In this document: in pieces, positions 40,568 through 50,238 of the stretch
Layout of the letters: every line of letters starts with the position of its first letter
Numbering within the stretch: the stretch's first letter is position 1
Source: Planctomycetota bacterium
GTDB lineage: Bacteria; Planctomycetota; E44-bin39
NCBI GenBank assembly: GCA_004376375.1
Contig: SOJX01000002.1
Location: 1-50,455 of the forward strand
Length of the DNA stretch: 50,455 bases
Reading direction: 5' to 3'
Notes under the pieces: model-generated
Told to the model about the DNA's origin: nothing
The model's input: only the letters and a program-made list of their open reading frames with translations
Databases searched by the model: none
Translations under genes and position numbers: made by a program

Positions 40568-41230
40568 ATGATTGAAATAGAAGTTGTCCCTGAGCTCAAA
40601 GGTCTGGTGTGCATCGCGGCTTTCGAGGTCCGCGGCGTCCGGGTCAGGCGCGACGCTCCCGAGTTACGCGCCGAGATTGAAGCGTACGGAAGTGAGCTAC
40701 GCGAAGAAGTCGGCGATACGCCAATCGGCCGGGTCCCGGGCATTGAGATATGCCGCCGGCTTTACCGCGCTCTCGGAATCGAGCCGACGAAAACGCGCCC
40801 ATCCAGCGAGGCGCTCGTCAGGCGGATACTGAAGCAGAAACCTTTCCCGAAAGTCAATAACCTTGTCGATGCACTGAACCTTGCGACCGCCAGGACGCGC
40901 CTTTCAATGGGGCTTTACGACCTCGCCAGAGTTACCGGAGACGTAACGCTTCGCCGTGGCAAAGAGGGCGAGCATTACCGCGGGATCGGCAAGGACCGCG
41001 TAAACGTCGGCGGGCGTTACACGCTCGCTGACGGCGAAGGCCCATTCGGAAACCCGACTGCGGATTCCTTCCGCACGCGCATTACCGAAGAAACGAAAGA
41101 TGCGCTCGTGGTGATATTCGCCCCGACGGAGCTTTCGGAAGATGATCTGCGCGGGAAGGCGCAGATGACCGCTGACCTGCTGGTCAAATATGCCGGCGGT
41201 GAAGTACCCGAAGTCGCAATCCTGCCTTAG
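40568..41230 (+). CDS. B3/B4 tRNA-binding-domain protein
   Basis: A 220-residue stand-alone B3/B4 domain, as in the beta subunit of phenylalanyl-tRNA synthetase (PheT). Characteristic stretches are VNNLVDALNLATARTRLSMG and the acidic region EETKDALVVIFAP. Free-standing members may edit mischarged tRNA; the role here is unknown. The ATG at 40568 was chosen over an upstream in-frame ATG at 40529, which overlaps the -10 of the promoter. Confidence 0.75.
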   Translation: MIEIEVVPELKGLVCIAAFEVRGVRVRRDAPELRAEIEAYGSELREEVGDTPIGRVPGIEICRRLYRALGIEPTKTRPSSEALVRRILKQKPFPKVNNLVDALNLATARTRLSMGLYDLARVTGDVTLRRGKEGEHYRGIGKDRVNVGGRYTLADGEGPFGNPTADSFRTRITEETKDALVVIFAPTELSEDDLRGKAQMTADLLVKYAGGEVPEVAILP

Positions 41231-41283
41231 TAGGGCAGTTATGACCGCCGAACCCGCCCGTTTGTTCTTGTTACTTTTTTCAC

Positions 41284-41312
41284 TTGCTTCGGAAAAGACT
41301 GTTTGGTATAAC
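41284..41312 (+). promoter_or_regulatory. Promoter of the membrane pyrophosphatase gene
   Basis: TTGCTT (41284-41289), 17 bases, TATAAC (41307-41312). The leader is about 60 bases and the ATG at 41378 has AAAGGAGAAGG upstream. Confidence 0.5.
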
Positions 41313-41377
41313 ACCCAACCTATATAAGAGGCGCGGGGTTCTGTTACCGTTACATCGAGATTCCAAAGGAGAAGGAT

Positions 41378-43645
41378 ATGCACCTGATCTTTCTGGCGCA
41401 GGCAGCTGTCACCGGAGCCTGGAAACAACAGACTGCAAGGGCATTCTACATAGTGGTGCCGGTCATTGCGCTTATCGCCGCCTGGCTTTTCTGGATGAAA
41501 ATCAAGACTGCCGACAAGGGCGATGAAAAGATGCAATCCATATCCGCGCGCGTCCAGTGCGGCGCAAAGGCGTTCCTCCTGACGGAGTACGGGCGGCTGG
41601 TGATTTTTGCAGCTATTCTCGCCGTCGTGCTGTTTCTGGCAATCGACCTCCAGCTTTGGAGTCAGCTTGGAAAGGAATACTTTATTGCCGGGACGACCGT
41701 CAGCTTCCTCGTCGGTGCGTTCTGTTCGGGTCTTGCAGGCTGGCTCGGGATGTATGTCGCAACCCGGGCCGCGTGTCCCACGACCGAAGCCGCGAAGTCC
41801 AGCCTCGGCAAGGCGCTTGGAATAGCCTTCAAAAGCGGCGCCGTCATGGGCCTGACCGTCGTCGGGCTCGGCACGCTCGGAGTCGGACTGCTGCTCTGGG
41901 TATTCGGCCATCCCGACCTTATCTTCGGGTTCTCCCTCGGGGCAAGCTCGATAGCCCTCTTTGCGCGCGTCGGCGGCGGAATATTCACAAAAGCGGCCGA
42001 TGTCGGCGCAGACCTTGTGGGCAAAGTCGAGGCCGGCATTCCCGAGGACGACCCGCGCAACCCCGCCGTCATCGCCGATAACGTAGGCGACAACGTCGGC
42101 GACGTTGCAGGTATGGGCGCCGACCTTTTCGAGTCATACGTCGGCTCCATTATCGCGACGATTGCCCTCGCGTGGGTGCTTGCGAGTTCTAAAACCAGTC
42201 CGAACCACGGCGACCTCGGCGTCCTGATGATGTTCCCGCTCATCGTGGTCGCCATCGGGATTATCGGCTCGCTGGTTGGGACGTTTTTCGTGCGCACCGA
42301 GGACGAGAGCAAGCTGCACGCGGCCCTCTTCCGTGGAATGCTGGTGGCGGGCGGAGTGCTGCTGGTCGGGACCGCGATTCTGACCGCTTTGACCAACTTC
42401 GAGATTCACTTCGGCGGACACGTGTATTCCAAGTGGGGAGTGTTCGGCGCGGTCGCAAGCGGCCTTATCCTCGGCCTGCTTATCGGAAAGATTACCGAGT
42501 ACTACACGTCCGAGCAGCAGAAACACGCGCGCTTTATCGCGAAGCAGTCCATGACCGGCCCGGCGACGAATTTAATTGCAGGCCTTGCAACCGGGATGCA
42601 GTCAACCGCCTGGCCGCTTATCCTTATCGGCGCTGCAATCTTCTTCTCATACATGTTCGCCGGAATCTACGGCATCTCGATTTCAGCGGTCGGCATGCTT
42701 GCCACCCTCGGTATTTCCCTCGGCGTCGACGCTTACGGGCCCGTCGCCGACAACGCGGGCGGGCTTGCGGAAATGTCGGGTGCGGGACCGGAAGTCAGAA
42801 AGCGCACCGACGCGCTCGACGCCGTCGGCAACACGACCGCTGCCATCGGAAAAGGGTTCGCAATCGGCTCGGCCGCGCTCACCGCGCTCGCGCTCTTTAC
42901 CGCCTACGCCCAGAAGGCCGGGGAAGGCGGCGCTCTCGGCCTCGACATCCTCAACCCGGTCGTCACGATCGGCCTGCTTATCGGCGGCATGCTGCCGTTC
43001 CTGTTTTCCGCCCTCACGATGAAGGCCGTCGGCCGCGCGGCAAACGACATGATCGAAGAGGTCCGCCGCCAGTTCCGCGAAAAACCCGGAATAATGAAAG
43101 GCGAGGAGGAGCCGGACTCCGACCGCTGCGTGACGATTTCAACCGCGGCCGCTTTGCGCGAGATGGTCCTGCCCGGCATAATCGCCGTGCTTGCCCCGAT
43201 ACTTATCGGCGTGCTTCTCGGCAAGGCCGCGCTCGGCGGACTGCTTGCAGGTACGCTTGTCTCGGGCGTCCTGATGGCGATTTTCATGGCAAACGCGGGC
43301 GGGGTATGGGATAACGCGAAAAAACTCATCGAAAGCGGCGAGTTCAAGATGAAAAACGAGCAGGGCGAGGAAGTCACCTACGGCAAAGGCTCGGAGCCGC
43401 ACAAGGCGGCCGTCGTCGGCGACACGGTCGGCGACCCGTTCAAAGATACTTCCGGCCCGTCGATAAACATTCTTATAAAATTGATGTGCATCGTGTCGCT
43501 GGTCTTTATTCCCGTGTTCACGGCCGCGGACAGGGTTATTCCGCGACTCGGCGGGACCAAAAAAGCGAACGTGAAAATCGAACAGCCAGCGGAGAAACAT
43601 GGACCGGAAAAAAAACCCGCCCAAGCAACGGATAAGGATGAGTAA
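41378..43645 (+). CDS. hppA: Membrane-bound ion-pumping pyrophosphatase
   Basis: A 755-residue protein with about 16 membrane helices. The PPi-binding signature is clear: [20 protein letters not shown] and [20 protein letters not shown], plus [19 protein letters not shown] near the C-terminus. It uses PPi hydrolysis to pump H+ or Na+. The key determinant region reads [20 protein letters not shown], with Ala where K+-independent enzymes have Lys, which predicts the K+-dependent class. It recovers the energy of PPi released by ATP sulfurylase, which fits a sulfate reducer. It overlaps nothing and is followed by rsfS after 18 bases. Confidence 0.93.
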   Translation: MHLIFLAQAAVTGAWKQQTARAFYIVVPVIALIAAWLFWMKIKTADKGDEKMQSISARVQCGAKAFLLTEYGRLVIFAAILAVVLFLAIDLQLWSQLGKEYFIAGTTVSFLVGAFCSGLAGWLGMYVATRAACPTTEAAKSSLGKALGIAFKSGAVMGLTVVGLGTLGVGLLLWVFGHPDLIFGFSLGASSIALFARVGGGIFTKAADVGADLVGKVEAGIPEDDPRNPAVIADNVGDNVGDVAGMGADLFESYVGSIIATIALAWVLASSKTSPNHGDLGVLMMFPLIVVAIGIIGSLVGTFFVRTEDESKLHAALFRGMLVAGGVLLVGTAILTALTNFEIHFGGHVYSKWGVFGAVASGLILGLLIGKITEYYTSEQQKHARFIAKQSMTGPATNLIAGLATGMQSTAWPLILIGAAIFFSYMFAGIYGISISAVGMLATLGISLGVDAYGPVADNAGGLAEMSGAGPEVRKRTDALDAVGNTTAAIGKGFAIGSAALTALALFTAYAQKAGEGGALGLDILNPVVTIGLLIGGMLPFLFSALTMKAVGRAANDMIEEVRRQFREKPGIMKGEEEPDSDRCVTISTAAALREMVLPGIIAVLAPILIGVLLGKAALGGLLAGTLVSGVLMAIFMANAGGVWDNAKKLIESGEFKMKNEQGEEVTYGKGSEPHKAAVVGDTVGDPFKDTSGPSINILIKLMCIVSLVFIPVFTAADRVIPRLGGTKKANVKIEQPAEKHGPEKKPAQATDKDE

Positions 43646-43663
43646 GAGGAGACGGCACCACGG

Positions 43664-44008
43664 ATGAATGACCAGAAGTTTGCCGTCGCCTGCGCGCGCA
43701 TACTGGACAGCCACAAAGCCTCCGACATCGTCATTCTCGACGTGGCGGAGGTTTTTCTGCTGGCATCGTATTTCGTCATAGCCACGGCCCGCAACCAGCG
43801 CCACCTGCGCGCGCTCGCCGACGAGCTCGATACTTACCTCAAGGAAAACGAGAAACAGAAGCTCGGCGTCGAAGGCCGGGACGAAGGCGGCTGGCTCCTC
43901 TTTGACATCGGGGATGTTATCGTGCACGTATTCCTGGAGGACGACCGCGAGCTTTACGACCTGGAAATGCTCTGGGGCGACGCGCCGCAGATAAAGTATG
44001 AAGTCTAA
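43664..44008 (+). CDS. rsfS: Ribosomal silencing factor RsfS
   Basis: A 114-residue RsfS/Iojap protein that binds ribosomal protein L14 and blocks subunit joining in poor conditions. Visible features: ASDIVILDVAEVFLLASYFV, DEGGWLLFDIGDVIVHVFLE, and RELYDLEMLWGDAP at the C-terminus. It shares an operon with hppA. Its stop codon lies at the start of a tandem repeat of AAGTATG units. Confidence 0.9.
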   Translation: MNDQKFAVACARILDSHKASDIVILDVAEVFLLASYFVIATARNQRHLRALADELDTYLKENEKQKLGVEGRDEGGWLLFDIGDVIVHVFLEDDRELYDLEMLWGDAPQIKYEV

Positions 44009-44038
44009 AGTATGAAGTATGAAATATGAAATATAAGG
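43997..44038. repeat. Degenerate 7-bp tandem repeat (AAGTATG)
   Basis: About six units of AAGTATG, AAGTCTA, AAATATG and variants run from the last codons of rsfS through its stop to the next gene on the other strand. The stop of rsfS is inside the array. It resembles the array at 47260 in unit sequence. Confidence 0.7.
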
Positions 44039-44040
44039 TT

Positions 44041-44754
44041 TTACTTTTTGGTTTCCGGCGGCAACACGGCGATGCAGATTCTGTTTGAAGTTATGCAAGG
44101 CCGTTCTGGTGGCAAAGGTCTTTTATCACCCCATCTTCGCGGAACTATAGGGTTGTATATTACCTGAATTCTGTATATGCCTGGAAGGTCAAAATCGTAA
44201 AGCCGGGGCAGACAGTACAGTAGTCTACCGGAAACCGATTGGCCGCTTTCCACTTCCACATTAGGCGCCGAAGGCCCTCCAAACCTGCCTCCAAAACTTG
44301 GATTACTCCCCGGTTTTGGGTTTGAGATGAGAGCTTCGACATTAACTTCTTCCAAAAATGTCTTATCCGGGTCAACCCATAATTCGATTTTATTGTCACC
44401 GAGATTTTGTACTTCAATTTCAAAATTGACCACATGGAGCAAGGGTACAGAATTGTCTGATTTTTCGCAGTAATAAATGCGTTTATCCGGTTTGAGTTTG
44501 ACCCTGATGTCTCCGGATCGTTTACCCCAGCCTGCGTCGTTGTGGCGGCGGCAGAAATCTTCGATAACCCTGACGCCCTTTTCTCCGCAGTTGCTGAGAT
44601 ATTCGAATGCTTCCCAGCGGGTTTTGGGGTTTTCCGAGTCAAGGTCTAAAACGTACGACGTGAACCTGAAATGAAAAATGGTCATTCCCGCAATCACGAT
44701 TGCAAATAGAACGACGACGGTGATACCGAGTTTTAATGGCAAACTGATTCTCAT
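44041..44754 (-). CDS. Membrane-anchored protein of unknown function, anchor shared with 26765
   Basis: A 237-residue protein with an N-terminal helix (RISLPLKLGITVVVLFAIVI) almost identical to that of the protein at 26765. The rest has a beta-rich appearance (VNFEIEVQNLGDNKIELWVD, VESGQSVSGRLLYCLPRLYD) with no known motif. It is probably exposed outside the membrane. It is convergent with rsfS across the AAGTATG repeat. Confidence 0.55.
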   Translation of the reverse strand: MRISLPLKLGITVVVLFAIVIAGMTIFHFRFTSYVLDLDSENPKTRWEAFEYLSNCGEKGVRVIEDFCRRHNDAGWGKRSGDIRVKLKPDKRIYYCEKSDNSVPLLHVVNFEIEVQNLGDNKIELWVDPDKTFLEEVNVEALISNPKPGSNPSFGGRFGGPSAPNVEVESGQSVSGRLLYCLPRLYDFDLPGIYRIQVIYNPIVPRRWGDKRPLPPERPCITSNRICIAVLPPETKK

Positions 44755-44788
44755 GATTTTGTTAATCTTATCAAACTTTGGGAATGGT

Positions 44789-45556
44789 TCAAATGATTTG
44801 TGATTTCAGGACAAGGCCGTCGTAGGCGATGCGCATGGTGCGGGGGAGAGATTTTTCAGTTTCCGCGTGGTCGAGGTTGTGGGCGATGTGGGTGAAGTAA
44901 GTCCTGCGCGCGCCGACGCGCCTGGCGAATTCGACCGCTTCTTTAATATTCATGTGCGTTACGTGCGGCTGATGGCGGAGCGCGTCCGTTATAAGAACGT
45001 CCAGCCCTTTCAGCTTCTTCATGCTTTTCCCGCGAACTTTTTTTACGTCGCTCAGGTAGGCGATGTTGCCGATGCGGTATCCGAGAACACTCATGACGCC
45101 GTGGTCGATTTCTATCGGCGTGACCGTAGTCGCGCCGATGCGGAATTTTCTTTTAATGATTTTCAGCTTCAGGCGCGGCACGCCTCCACCGGGCTCATTG
45201 GGAGAGAAAATGTATTTGAAGTGCCTGCGGATGTGCTTGAGCGTTCTTTCGTCAGCGTAACACGGCAGCGCTTTTCTGTTCAGGAAATAAAAACCTCTCA
45301 GGTCGTCGATTCCGTTGAGGTGGTCGGAGTGCGTATGAGTCCAGCAGACCGCGGCGATGTCTCTGATTTTCGCGCGAAGAAGCGCAAGCCTGAGCTCGGG
45401 CGGGGTGTCGATGAGGATGTTCTGACCGTCGGTCTGGAATACCACGCCTGTGCGGTAGCGCTTGTTGCGCGGATCCTTAGAGGTGCAGACCCGGCATCTG
45501 CAGCCGACCGCCGGCACGCCGCTGCTGGTTCCGGTGCCGAGAAAAATAAGCTTCAC
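44789..45556 (-). CDS. Metallo-beta-lactamase-fold hydrolase, PhnP-like
   Basis: A 255-residue MBL-fold protein. LIFLGTGTSSGVPAVGCRCRVC opens it, followed by the metal motif VCWTHTHSDHLNGIDDLR (HxHxDH) and later ITDALRHQPHVTHMNIKEAV with further metal-ligand His. PhnP is a cyclic phosphodiesterase in phosphonate use; other family members have RNase or other hydrolase roles. The Cys pair CRCRVC near the N-terminus matches PhnP-like zinc ligands. The start is GTG at 45556, placed by GGAGG four bases upstream. No phosphonate genes are near. Confidence 0.8.
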   Translation of the reverse strand: MKLIFLGTGTSSGVPAVGCRCRVCTSKDPRNKRYRTGVVFQTDGQNILIDTPPELRLALLRAKIRDIAAVCWTHTHSDHLNGIDDLRGFYFLNRKALPCYADERTLKHIRRHFKYIFSPNEPGGGVPRLKLKIIKRKFRIGATTVTPIEIDHGVMSVLGYRIGNIAYLSDVKKVRGKSMKKLKGLDVLITDALRHQPHVTHMNIKEAVEFARRVGARRTYFTHIAHNLDHAETEKSLPRTMRIAYDGLVLKSQII

Positions 45557-45661
45557 GCGGCCTCCAATCTGCACCGAGGTTATCACGCGCCCAGTCCGTG
45601 CGCAACTAAAAACATGTCTGCCTTTATCGTGTCGGAATTGCCTTTAGGAAGCCATTTAGAC

Positions 45662-45689
45662 TTGCAACGTCAATGCGCCGTGTTAGAAT
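45662..45689 (+). promoter_or_regulatory. Promoter of the exported helical protein gene
   Basis: TTGCAA (45662-45667), 16 bases, TAGAAT (45684-45689). The ATG at 45721 is about 25 bases beyond the predicted start of transcription. Confidence 0.45.
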
Positions 45690-45720
45690 GGCAAGTGCCG
45701 TACAAGCGGAGAATAAATTC

Positions 45721-47253
45721 ATGCAGCGAAATCCTTTTTTAATGGTTTTTGTTTTACTTGTTTTTTGCACGGGTATCGCTCTGGGGGGCGAACAGGCTCC
45801 CGAAGACGAGCCGGAAAAACCCGGACCCGGTCTTGGGAAAAAAGATAAACCTGAGCCCGAAAAGCCCAAAACGCTGACCGAGGCGCTGGCCGGGTTTACG
45901 GAAAAAACTTCCTGGATATATCAGGAGATGTATGAAGAACTGGCCCTTCACGTTTTGCGTATTGCGGAGCATATGGACGGCGGCGGCAAACCGGAAGACC
46001 TTTACCTCCCCGGCGGACCTGCCGCGCGCATCGTCTATGTGAAAAGCAGGGGGGCGAAGTTCAGCTTTTCTATCGCGATGCAGCTTGAGAACAACCTGTC
46101 CGCAAAGACCCGTGCAGTAATGCTTACGCTTGGCACGTCGGCGGCGCTGCTCGACAACCAGAACACCAGGAGCCTTTTGCTTGTGACCGGGTCCAAGGAG
46201 TCCGCGCTGGTGATTGCCGCTTTCAATGCCCTCGCGGCAGGCGGGTATGATGCGACCGGCCAGGCCGAGGTGCTGCTTGCCAGTGATACGCCGGCGGTTG
46301 TTATTACCGCTGCCCGTTACCTTCTTGAAAAAGGAAACAAAGAGGGTGTTGAAACACTGGTAGCACGGCTTGCGAAGGCGGCCGAGTCGGGTGATTCTTT
46401 CGCCTTTAATGAATTTCAGGCAGCTCTTCACGGGCTGACCGGCGCCATGATCTACACTTCAAAGCGAAAGTCCGCGGACAAGGCTTCGATGATTGCAGCA
46501 GCCAGAGAATGGAAAGAGTGGCTTGCTCAAAACAACGCAAAGCCGCGTGCAGACTGGCTCGAGGACGGATACCTGGCCGCGAAGAAACTCGCCATCGGCA
46601 CTGAGCCCGAAAATATTACCCGCGGCCTGAATCACTTCATTCTTATCGGTCGGGATCTTGACGAAAAGACAAAAACGATTGCCCGCAGGATGTGTCTTCG
46701 TCTGAATCTGCTCGATCCTGATCTGAAATGGCTGCGCGTAAAGGCGATGTATGCGCTTGGAGACCCGAGTGCGGCCGACTTCGCCGCAAGCCTGCTGAAG
46801 CCGGGAATCTCCGAGGTGCGAAATAAGGAAATTATCGAAATGGTCGCAAAGGGGGTTCCATTTGTCCGCGAGATTTATGAGCGCGTGCTGGAGAACAAGA
46901 TGGGATTCGTAACTCTAGAAAGAGGCGCGGACCTGCTGGCCGCCCGGTACCTCGCCGATAACCACGCATGGCAGGCTGTGCCGCTTCTGCTCGCGTGCCT
47001 TGGAAGTAATAACTCCGATATGCGCCGCAGGGCGCTCGGCATGGTTGAAAACCATTTCGATACGCTTGTGCCGCTGCCGTGGCGCGACCCCGCGCATGAG
47101 GAGCGTCTTGCCGCGGCCGTAGCGACGTGGATCACGACCAACAAGGAAGGCGGCGGCTTCACCTGGTACAAGCCGACGCAGAAATGGCTGCCGCAGGAGC
47201 TGCCGTACGTGCCCGGCTACGAGCCCAAAGAAGAAAAAAAGAAGAAAGGATGA
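45721..47253 (+). CDS. Exported helical-repeat protein of unknown function
   Basis: A 510-residue protein. The ATG at 45721 (after GGAG) starts a signal peptide (NPFLMVFVLLVFCTGIALGG), followed by a charged linker rich in Glu, Pro and Lys (PEDEPEKPGPGLGKKDKP). The remainder is helical and resembles degenerate HEAT repeats, such as AVPLLLACLGSNNSDMRRRA. The C-terminus is a short Lys/Glu run. It is likely a periplasmic solenoid. I cannot name a function. Its end leads into a perfect hairpin with a T-run. Confidence 0.6.
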   Translation: MQRNPFLMVFVLLVFCTGIALGGEQAPEDEPEKPGPGLGKKDKPEPEKPKTLTEALAGFTEKTSWIYQEMYEELALHVLRIAEHMDGGGKPEDLYLPGGPAARIVYVKSRGAKFSFSIAMQLENNLSAKTRAVMLTLGTSAALLDNQNTRSLLLVTGSKESALVIAAFNALAAGGYDATGQAEVLLASDTPAVVITAARYLLEKGNKEGVETLVARLAKAAESGDSFAFNEFQAALHGLTGAMIYTSKRKSADKASMIAAAREWKEWLAQNNAKPRADWLEDGYLAAKKLAIGTEPENITRGLNHFILIGRDLDEKTKTIARRMCLRLNLLDPDLKWLRVKAMYALGDPSAADFAASLLKPGISEVRNKEIIEMVAKGVPFVREIYERVLENKMGFVTLERGADLLAARYLADNHAWQAVPLLLACLGSNNSDMRRRALGMVENHFDTLVPLPWRDPAHEERLAAAVATWITTNKEGGGFTWYKPTQKWLPQELPYVPGYEPKEEKKKKG

Positions 47254-47259
47254 AGAAGA

Positions 47260-47342
47260 AAGTATGAAGGATGAAGTATGAAGGATGAAAAAGAATATAA
47301 TATATCCTTCATACTTCATCCTTCATACTTCATACTTTTTTT
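47260..47342 (+). terminator. Perfect 27-bp inverted repeat with T-tract
   Basis: The arms 47260-47286 (starting AAGTATGAAGGATGAAGTAT) and 47304-47330 are exact reverse complements over 27 bases. The loop is 17 bases and A/T-rich, and a run of eight T follows at about 47335-47342. Each arm is made of 7-bp GTATGAA/GGATGAA units. In the rightward direction this is a plausible intrinsic terminator for the gene before it. The next gene begins only a few bases later. Confidence 0.6.
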
Positions 47343-47346
47343 TGCC

Positions 47347-48219
47347 GTGACGACGCTGATAAACATAAACCGGGAAATGTTTGACGAAGACAAGGCCGTG
47401 GTCTCGGTGTTTGACCACGGTTTTCTGTTCGGGGACTCTATCTACGAAGTTATCCGCACGCAGTACGGCGAGCTGGTTTTTACCGACCGCCACCTCGAGC
47501 GGCTTCACAGGTCGGCGGACCGTATCGCGCTGAAGCTGCCCTGCGATGATGAAACAATTATCGGGGAGATCGAGCGCACAATCGCCGAAGCCGGGAACGA
47601 TGAAAGTTATGTCCGGCTCGTCATCAGCCGCGGCCGCGGTGTCCTCCATCTCTACCCGCAGGATTGCGACCCGAAAATGGTTATTATTGTAATGAAATTC
47701 GTGCCGTTCCCGAAGGAGTGTTACACGGACGGTGCAAAGCTTTCGGTTGTCTCGATTCAGCGAAACCCCAGAAACGCGACTAATCCTGACATAAAAAGCG
47801 GCAATTACCTCAACAACGTGCTTGCGATAATGGAGGCGCGCGCAAAGGGCGCGCTTGAGGCTCTGATGCTCAACCATGCGGGCGAGCTTACCGAGTGCAC
47901 GACTTCCAATATCTTTGTCGTTCACGGCGACAAGATCCGAACGCCTCATCTTGAAAGCGGACTGCTACAGGGAATAACCCGCGAGGTGCTGCTGGAGATC
48001 GGACCCAAACGCAGATTTGATATGGGCGACGCAAAGTTGACGATTGATGATCTTAATTCCGCCGACGAAGTTTTCCTCAGCTCCACCCTCAAGAACGTGA
48101 TGCCGATAACCCGTATTGACGAACTCGCCGTGGGCGACGGTAAACCGGGCCGTCTGACGATGCAGCTTGCAGAAATCTTTGAAGAGTTTCTGAAAGAATC
48201 ACTCCAGGAGAGGTCGTGA
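47347..48219 (+). CDS. Class IV aminotransferase (branched-chain/D-amino acid type)
   Basis: A 290-residue PLP enzyme. I start at the GTG (47347) because the family N-terminus (LININREMFDEDKAVVSVFD) begins there; the frame upstream lies within the repeat hairpin. Features: DHGFLFGDSIYEVIRT, the lysine in DIKSGNYLNNVL, ALMLNHAGELTECTTSNIFV and the C-terminal EVFLSSTLKNVMPITRID. It is of the IlvE/Dat/PabC family; the exact substrate is undetermined. No obvious ribosome binding site precedes the GTG. Its stop overlaps the next GTG start. Confidence 0.85.
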   Translation: MTTLININREMFDEDKAVVSVFDHGFLFGDSIYEVIRTQYGELVFTDRHLERLHRSADRIALKLPCDDETIIGEIERTIAEAGNDESYVRLVISRGRGVLHLYPQDCDPKMVIIVMKFVPFPKECYTDGAKLSVVSIQRNPRNATNPDIKSGNYLNNVLAIMEARAKGALEALMLNHAGELTECTTSNIFVVHGDKIRTPHLESGLLQGITREVLLEIGPKRRFDMGDAKLTIDDLNSADEVFLSSTLKNVMPITRIDELAVGDGKPGRLTMQLAEIFEEFLKESLQERS

Positions 48220-49355
48220 GCGACCCGCTCCCCAAAACAATCGACGCTGTCGTAATAGGCGCGGGGATTATCGGCGCGTCAATGGCTTACCATCTCACCG
48301 AGGCCGGCCTCGGCGTTCTCGTTATCGAAAAAGAACAGCTTCCCGGCACAGGCTCGACGGCGGCGGCGGCGGGCGGAATTCGCGCCATATTCGATAACGA
48401 GCTCGATATCCGCTACGCGCTGGAAACCCGCGCCGCGATGCCCACCTTCGAGGAGCGCTTCGGCTGGAAGCCGGAATTCCGCAGGCACGGTTACCTTTAT
48501 ACGGCGCGCAGGGAATCCACGCTTGATGAGTATCGGCGTGACGCTGATGCCGGTATAAAATGCGGCACGGGCGCACGGATGCTTACTCCGGAGGAGGTTC
48601 CCGAGATCGCGCCAATTCTCGACATGAGCGGAATCGTCGGCGCCATGTTCGGGCCTGAAGACGGTTACTGCGACCCCTACGGAGTGATGATGGGATTTCT
48701 CTCAGCAGCGCGGAAAAATGGGGCGCGGATTTCTTACCGCACGCAGGTTACGGGTGTAAAGACTGAAGGCGGCAGGGTGACGGGCGTCGCAACGAACCGC
48801 GGCGAAGTTTCATGCGCCACGGTTGTGAATTGCGCGGGTCCGTTTGCGCGTAAGGTCGCGGCGATGGTTGACCTGGATATCCCCGCCCGCCCGCATCGCA
48901 GGTATATTTTCGTTACAGGCCCGTTTCCGCAGGTGCCGAAAACCAACCCCCTTGTCCTGGACCAGGATAATCTGTTTTATTTCAAGCCCGAGTCCGGTAC
49001 GGTGATTATGAGCGGTATGGAGGAAGAGCCGGACGAGCCGGATGATACGGCCGTACGCTGGGAGCGGTCCGAAGGCGTTGCGGAAAAGGCGCTCCGCTGT
49101 GCATCTGTTTTTTCCGAAGCCGGTTTTGCCCGCGCATGGGCCGGGATGAGAACCCTCACTCCCGACCGCAGGGCGATTCTCGGCCCCACGCCGGTCGACG
49201 GGTTTTTCCTGGCATGCGGTTTTTCCGGACACGGCATCTGCCAGTGTGTCCCCGCCGGCCGCGTCGTCGCGGAATATATCACAAAAGGCAAATCAGAAGA
49301 CCTGCCTATCGAGCCGTATTTTCTGAGCCGTTTTGAAGAACCTCAAGAAGGTTAG
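48216..49355 (+). CDS. FAD-dependent amino acid/sarcosine oxidase-like oxidoreductase
   Basis: A 379-residue DAO-family flavoprotein. VVIGAGIIGASMAYHLTEAG is the FAD-binding motif, followed by GSTAAAAGGIRAIFDNELDI. Near the C-terminus come WAGMRTLTPDRRAILGPTPV and GFFLACGFSGHGICQCVPAG, both typical of the sarcosine/dimethylglycine oxidase group. The GTG start overlaps the previous stop (GTGA), so it is co-translated with the aminotransferase. The pair suggests oxidation or transamination of an amino acid, perhaps a D-amino acid (inference). Confidence 0.85.
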   Translation: MSDPLPKTIDAVVIGAGIIGASMAYHLTEAGLGVLVIEKEQLPGTGSTAAAAGGIRAIFDNELDIRYALETRAAMPTFEERFGWKPEFRRHGYLYTARRESTLDEYRRDADAGIKCGTGARMLTPEEVPEIAPILDMSGIVGAMFGPEDGYCDPYGVMMGFLSAARKNGARISYRTQVTGVKTEGGRVTGVATNRGEVSCATVVNCAGPFARKVAAMVDLDIPARPHRRYIFVTGPFPQVPKTNPLVLDQDNLFYFKPESGTVIMSGMEEEPDEPDDTAVRWERSEGVAEKALRCASVFSEAGFARAWAGMRTLTPDRRAILGPTPVDGFFLACGFSGHGICQCVPAGRVVAEYITKGKSEDLPIEPYFLSRFEEPQEG

Positions 49356-49452
49356 CGAAGAAAAATGGGTTTAACAAGTAAAGAATAACCTGGCAATAGT
49401 CATGTCTGTAAACTTCTATCTTATCCTGCTTGGCAGCTAGCACCCGGTGTTA

Positions 49453-50232
49453 CTACGTATCTGCTTCCGGGATGAGATTATCGAAACGGTAGAGTTCGGT
49501 TGCGGCGAAGGCATTATTGTCCGTGAGGTCGACGGTCAGAGGCGTTATGGAGATATAACCGGCCTTGACGGCGGTGTTGTCCATTCTGTCGCCCGTTCCC
49601 ACGCAGTCGATTTTCCCGTAGAGGCGAAATCCTCTCCCACCTTCATCATTCTTCTCAACCGCGTGGGATTCCGCGATACCCGCCGGGCACTGACGGGTAA
49701 GCCTCACGCCCCGCGGCGGGCTTTTATCTACCACCGGGAAATTGATATTCAGTATAGCGGCCGCGGGGAGCGGGCGCTCTTTTATCTTTTCCACCATCCG
49801 GGCCACGAACTTCGCCGCCCCTTTGAAATCGGAGGGGCCGTGGCGCGGAACAGAGACCGCGATGCCGGGAATACCCTGCGACGCACCTTCGATGGCGGCA
49901 GCGACGGTGCCGGAATAATGCACGTTTATACCGAGGTTGGAGCCGTGGTTGATTCCCGAGATGAGAAGATCGGGTTTATCTGAAAGCAGGGAGCGCAGAG
50001 CGATTTTCACGCAATCAACCGGAGTGCCGTCAACGGCGTAGGCGGATTCCACCCCTTCAAAATCGCGCTCTTCAACCATCACGAGTCGGCCAAGGGTAAC
50101 CGCCATCGCCGCGCCCGAGCGCTCGGCAACCGGTGCGGCAATATGCAGTTCACCTGCGCCGGCAAGCGCATCGACAAGCACTTTCATACCAACTGCATCA
50201 ATACCGTCGTCATTTACAAGCAGGATTCGCAT
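49453..50232 (-). CDS. surE: 5'/3'-nucleotidase SurE
   Basis: A 259-residue SurE phosphatase, a stress-related nucleotidase. The metal-binding Asp pair is in MRILLVNDDGIDAVG, followed by APVAERSGAAMAVT and the loop LLISGINHGSNLGINVHYSG, all diagnostic. The C-terminal NTAVKAGYISITPLTVDLTD is also conserved. Upstream is the GGTTCTTC repeat array, which would lie in its leader. Confidence 0.93.
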   Translation of the reverse strand: MRILLVNDDGIDAVGMKVLVDALAGAGELHIAAPVAERSGAAMAVTLGRLVMVEERDFEGVESAYAVDGTPVDCVKIALRSLLSDKPDLLISGINHGSNLGINVHYSGTVAAAIEGASQGIPGIAVSVPRHGPSDFKGAAKFVARMVEKIKERPLPAAAILNINFPVVDKSPPRGVRLTRQCPAGIAESHAVEKNDEGGRGFRLYGKIDCVGTGDRMDNTAVKAGYISITPLTVDLTDNNAFAATELYRFDNLIPEADT

Positions 50233-50238
50233 ATTTTC

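Noticed and set aside
42433..43314. Arg-rich 293-codon frame within hppA
   Set aside because: Alternative frame of the pyrophosphatase gene; low-complexity basic product.
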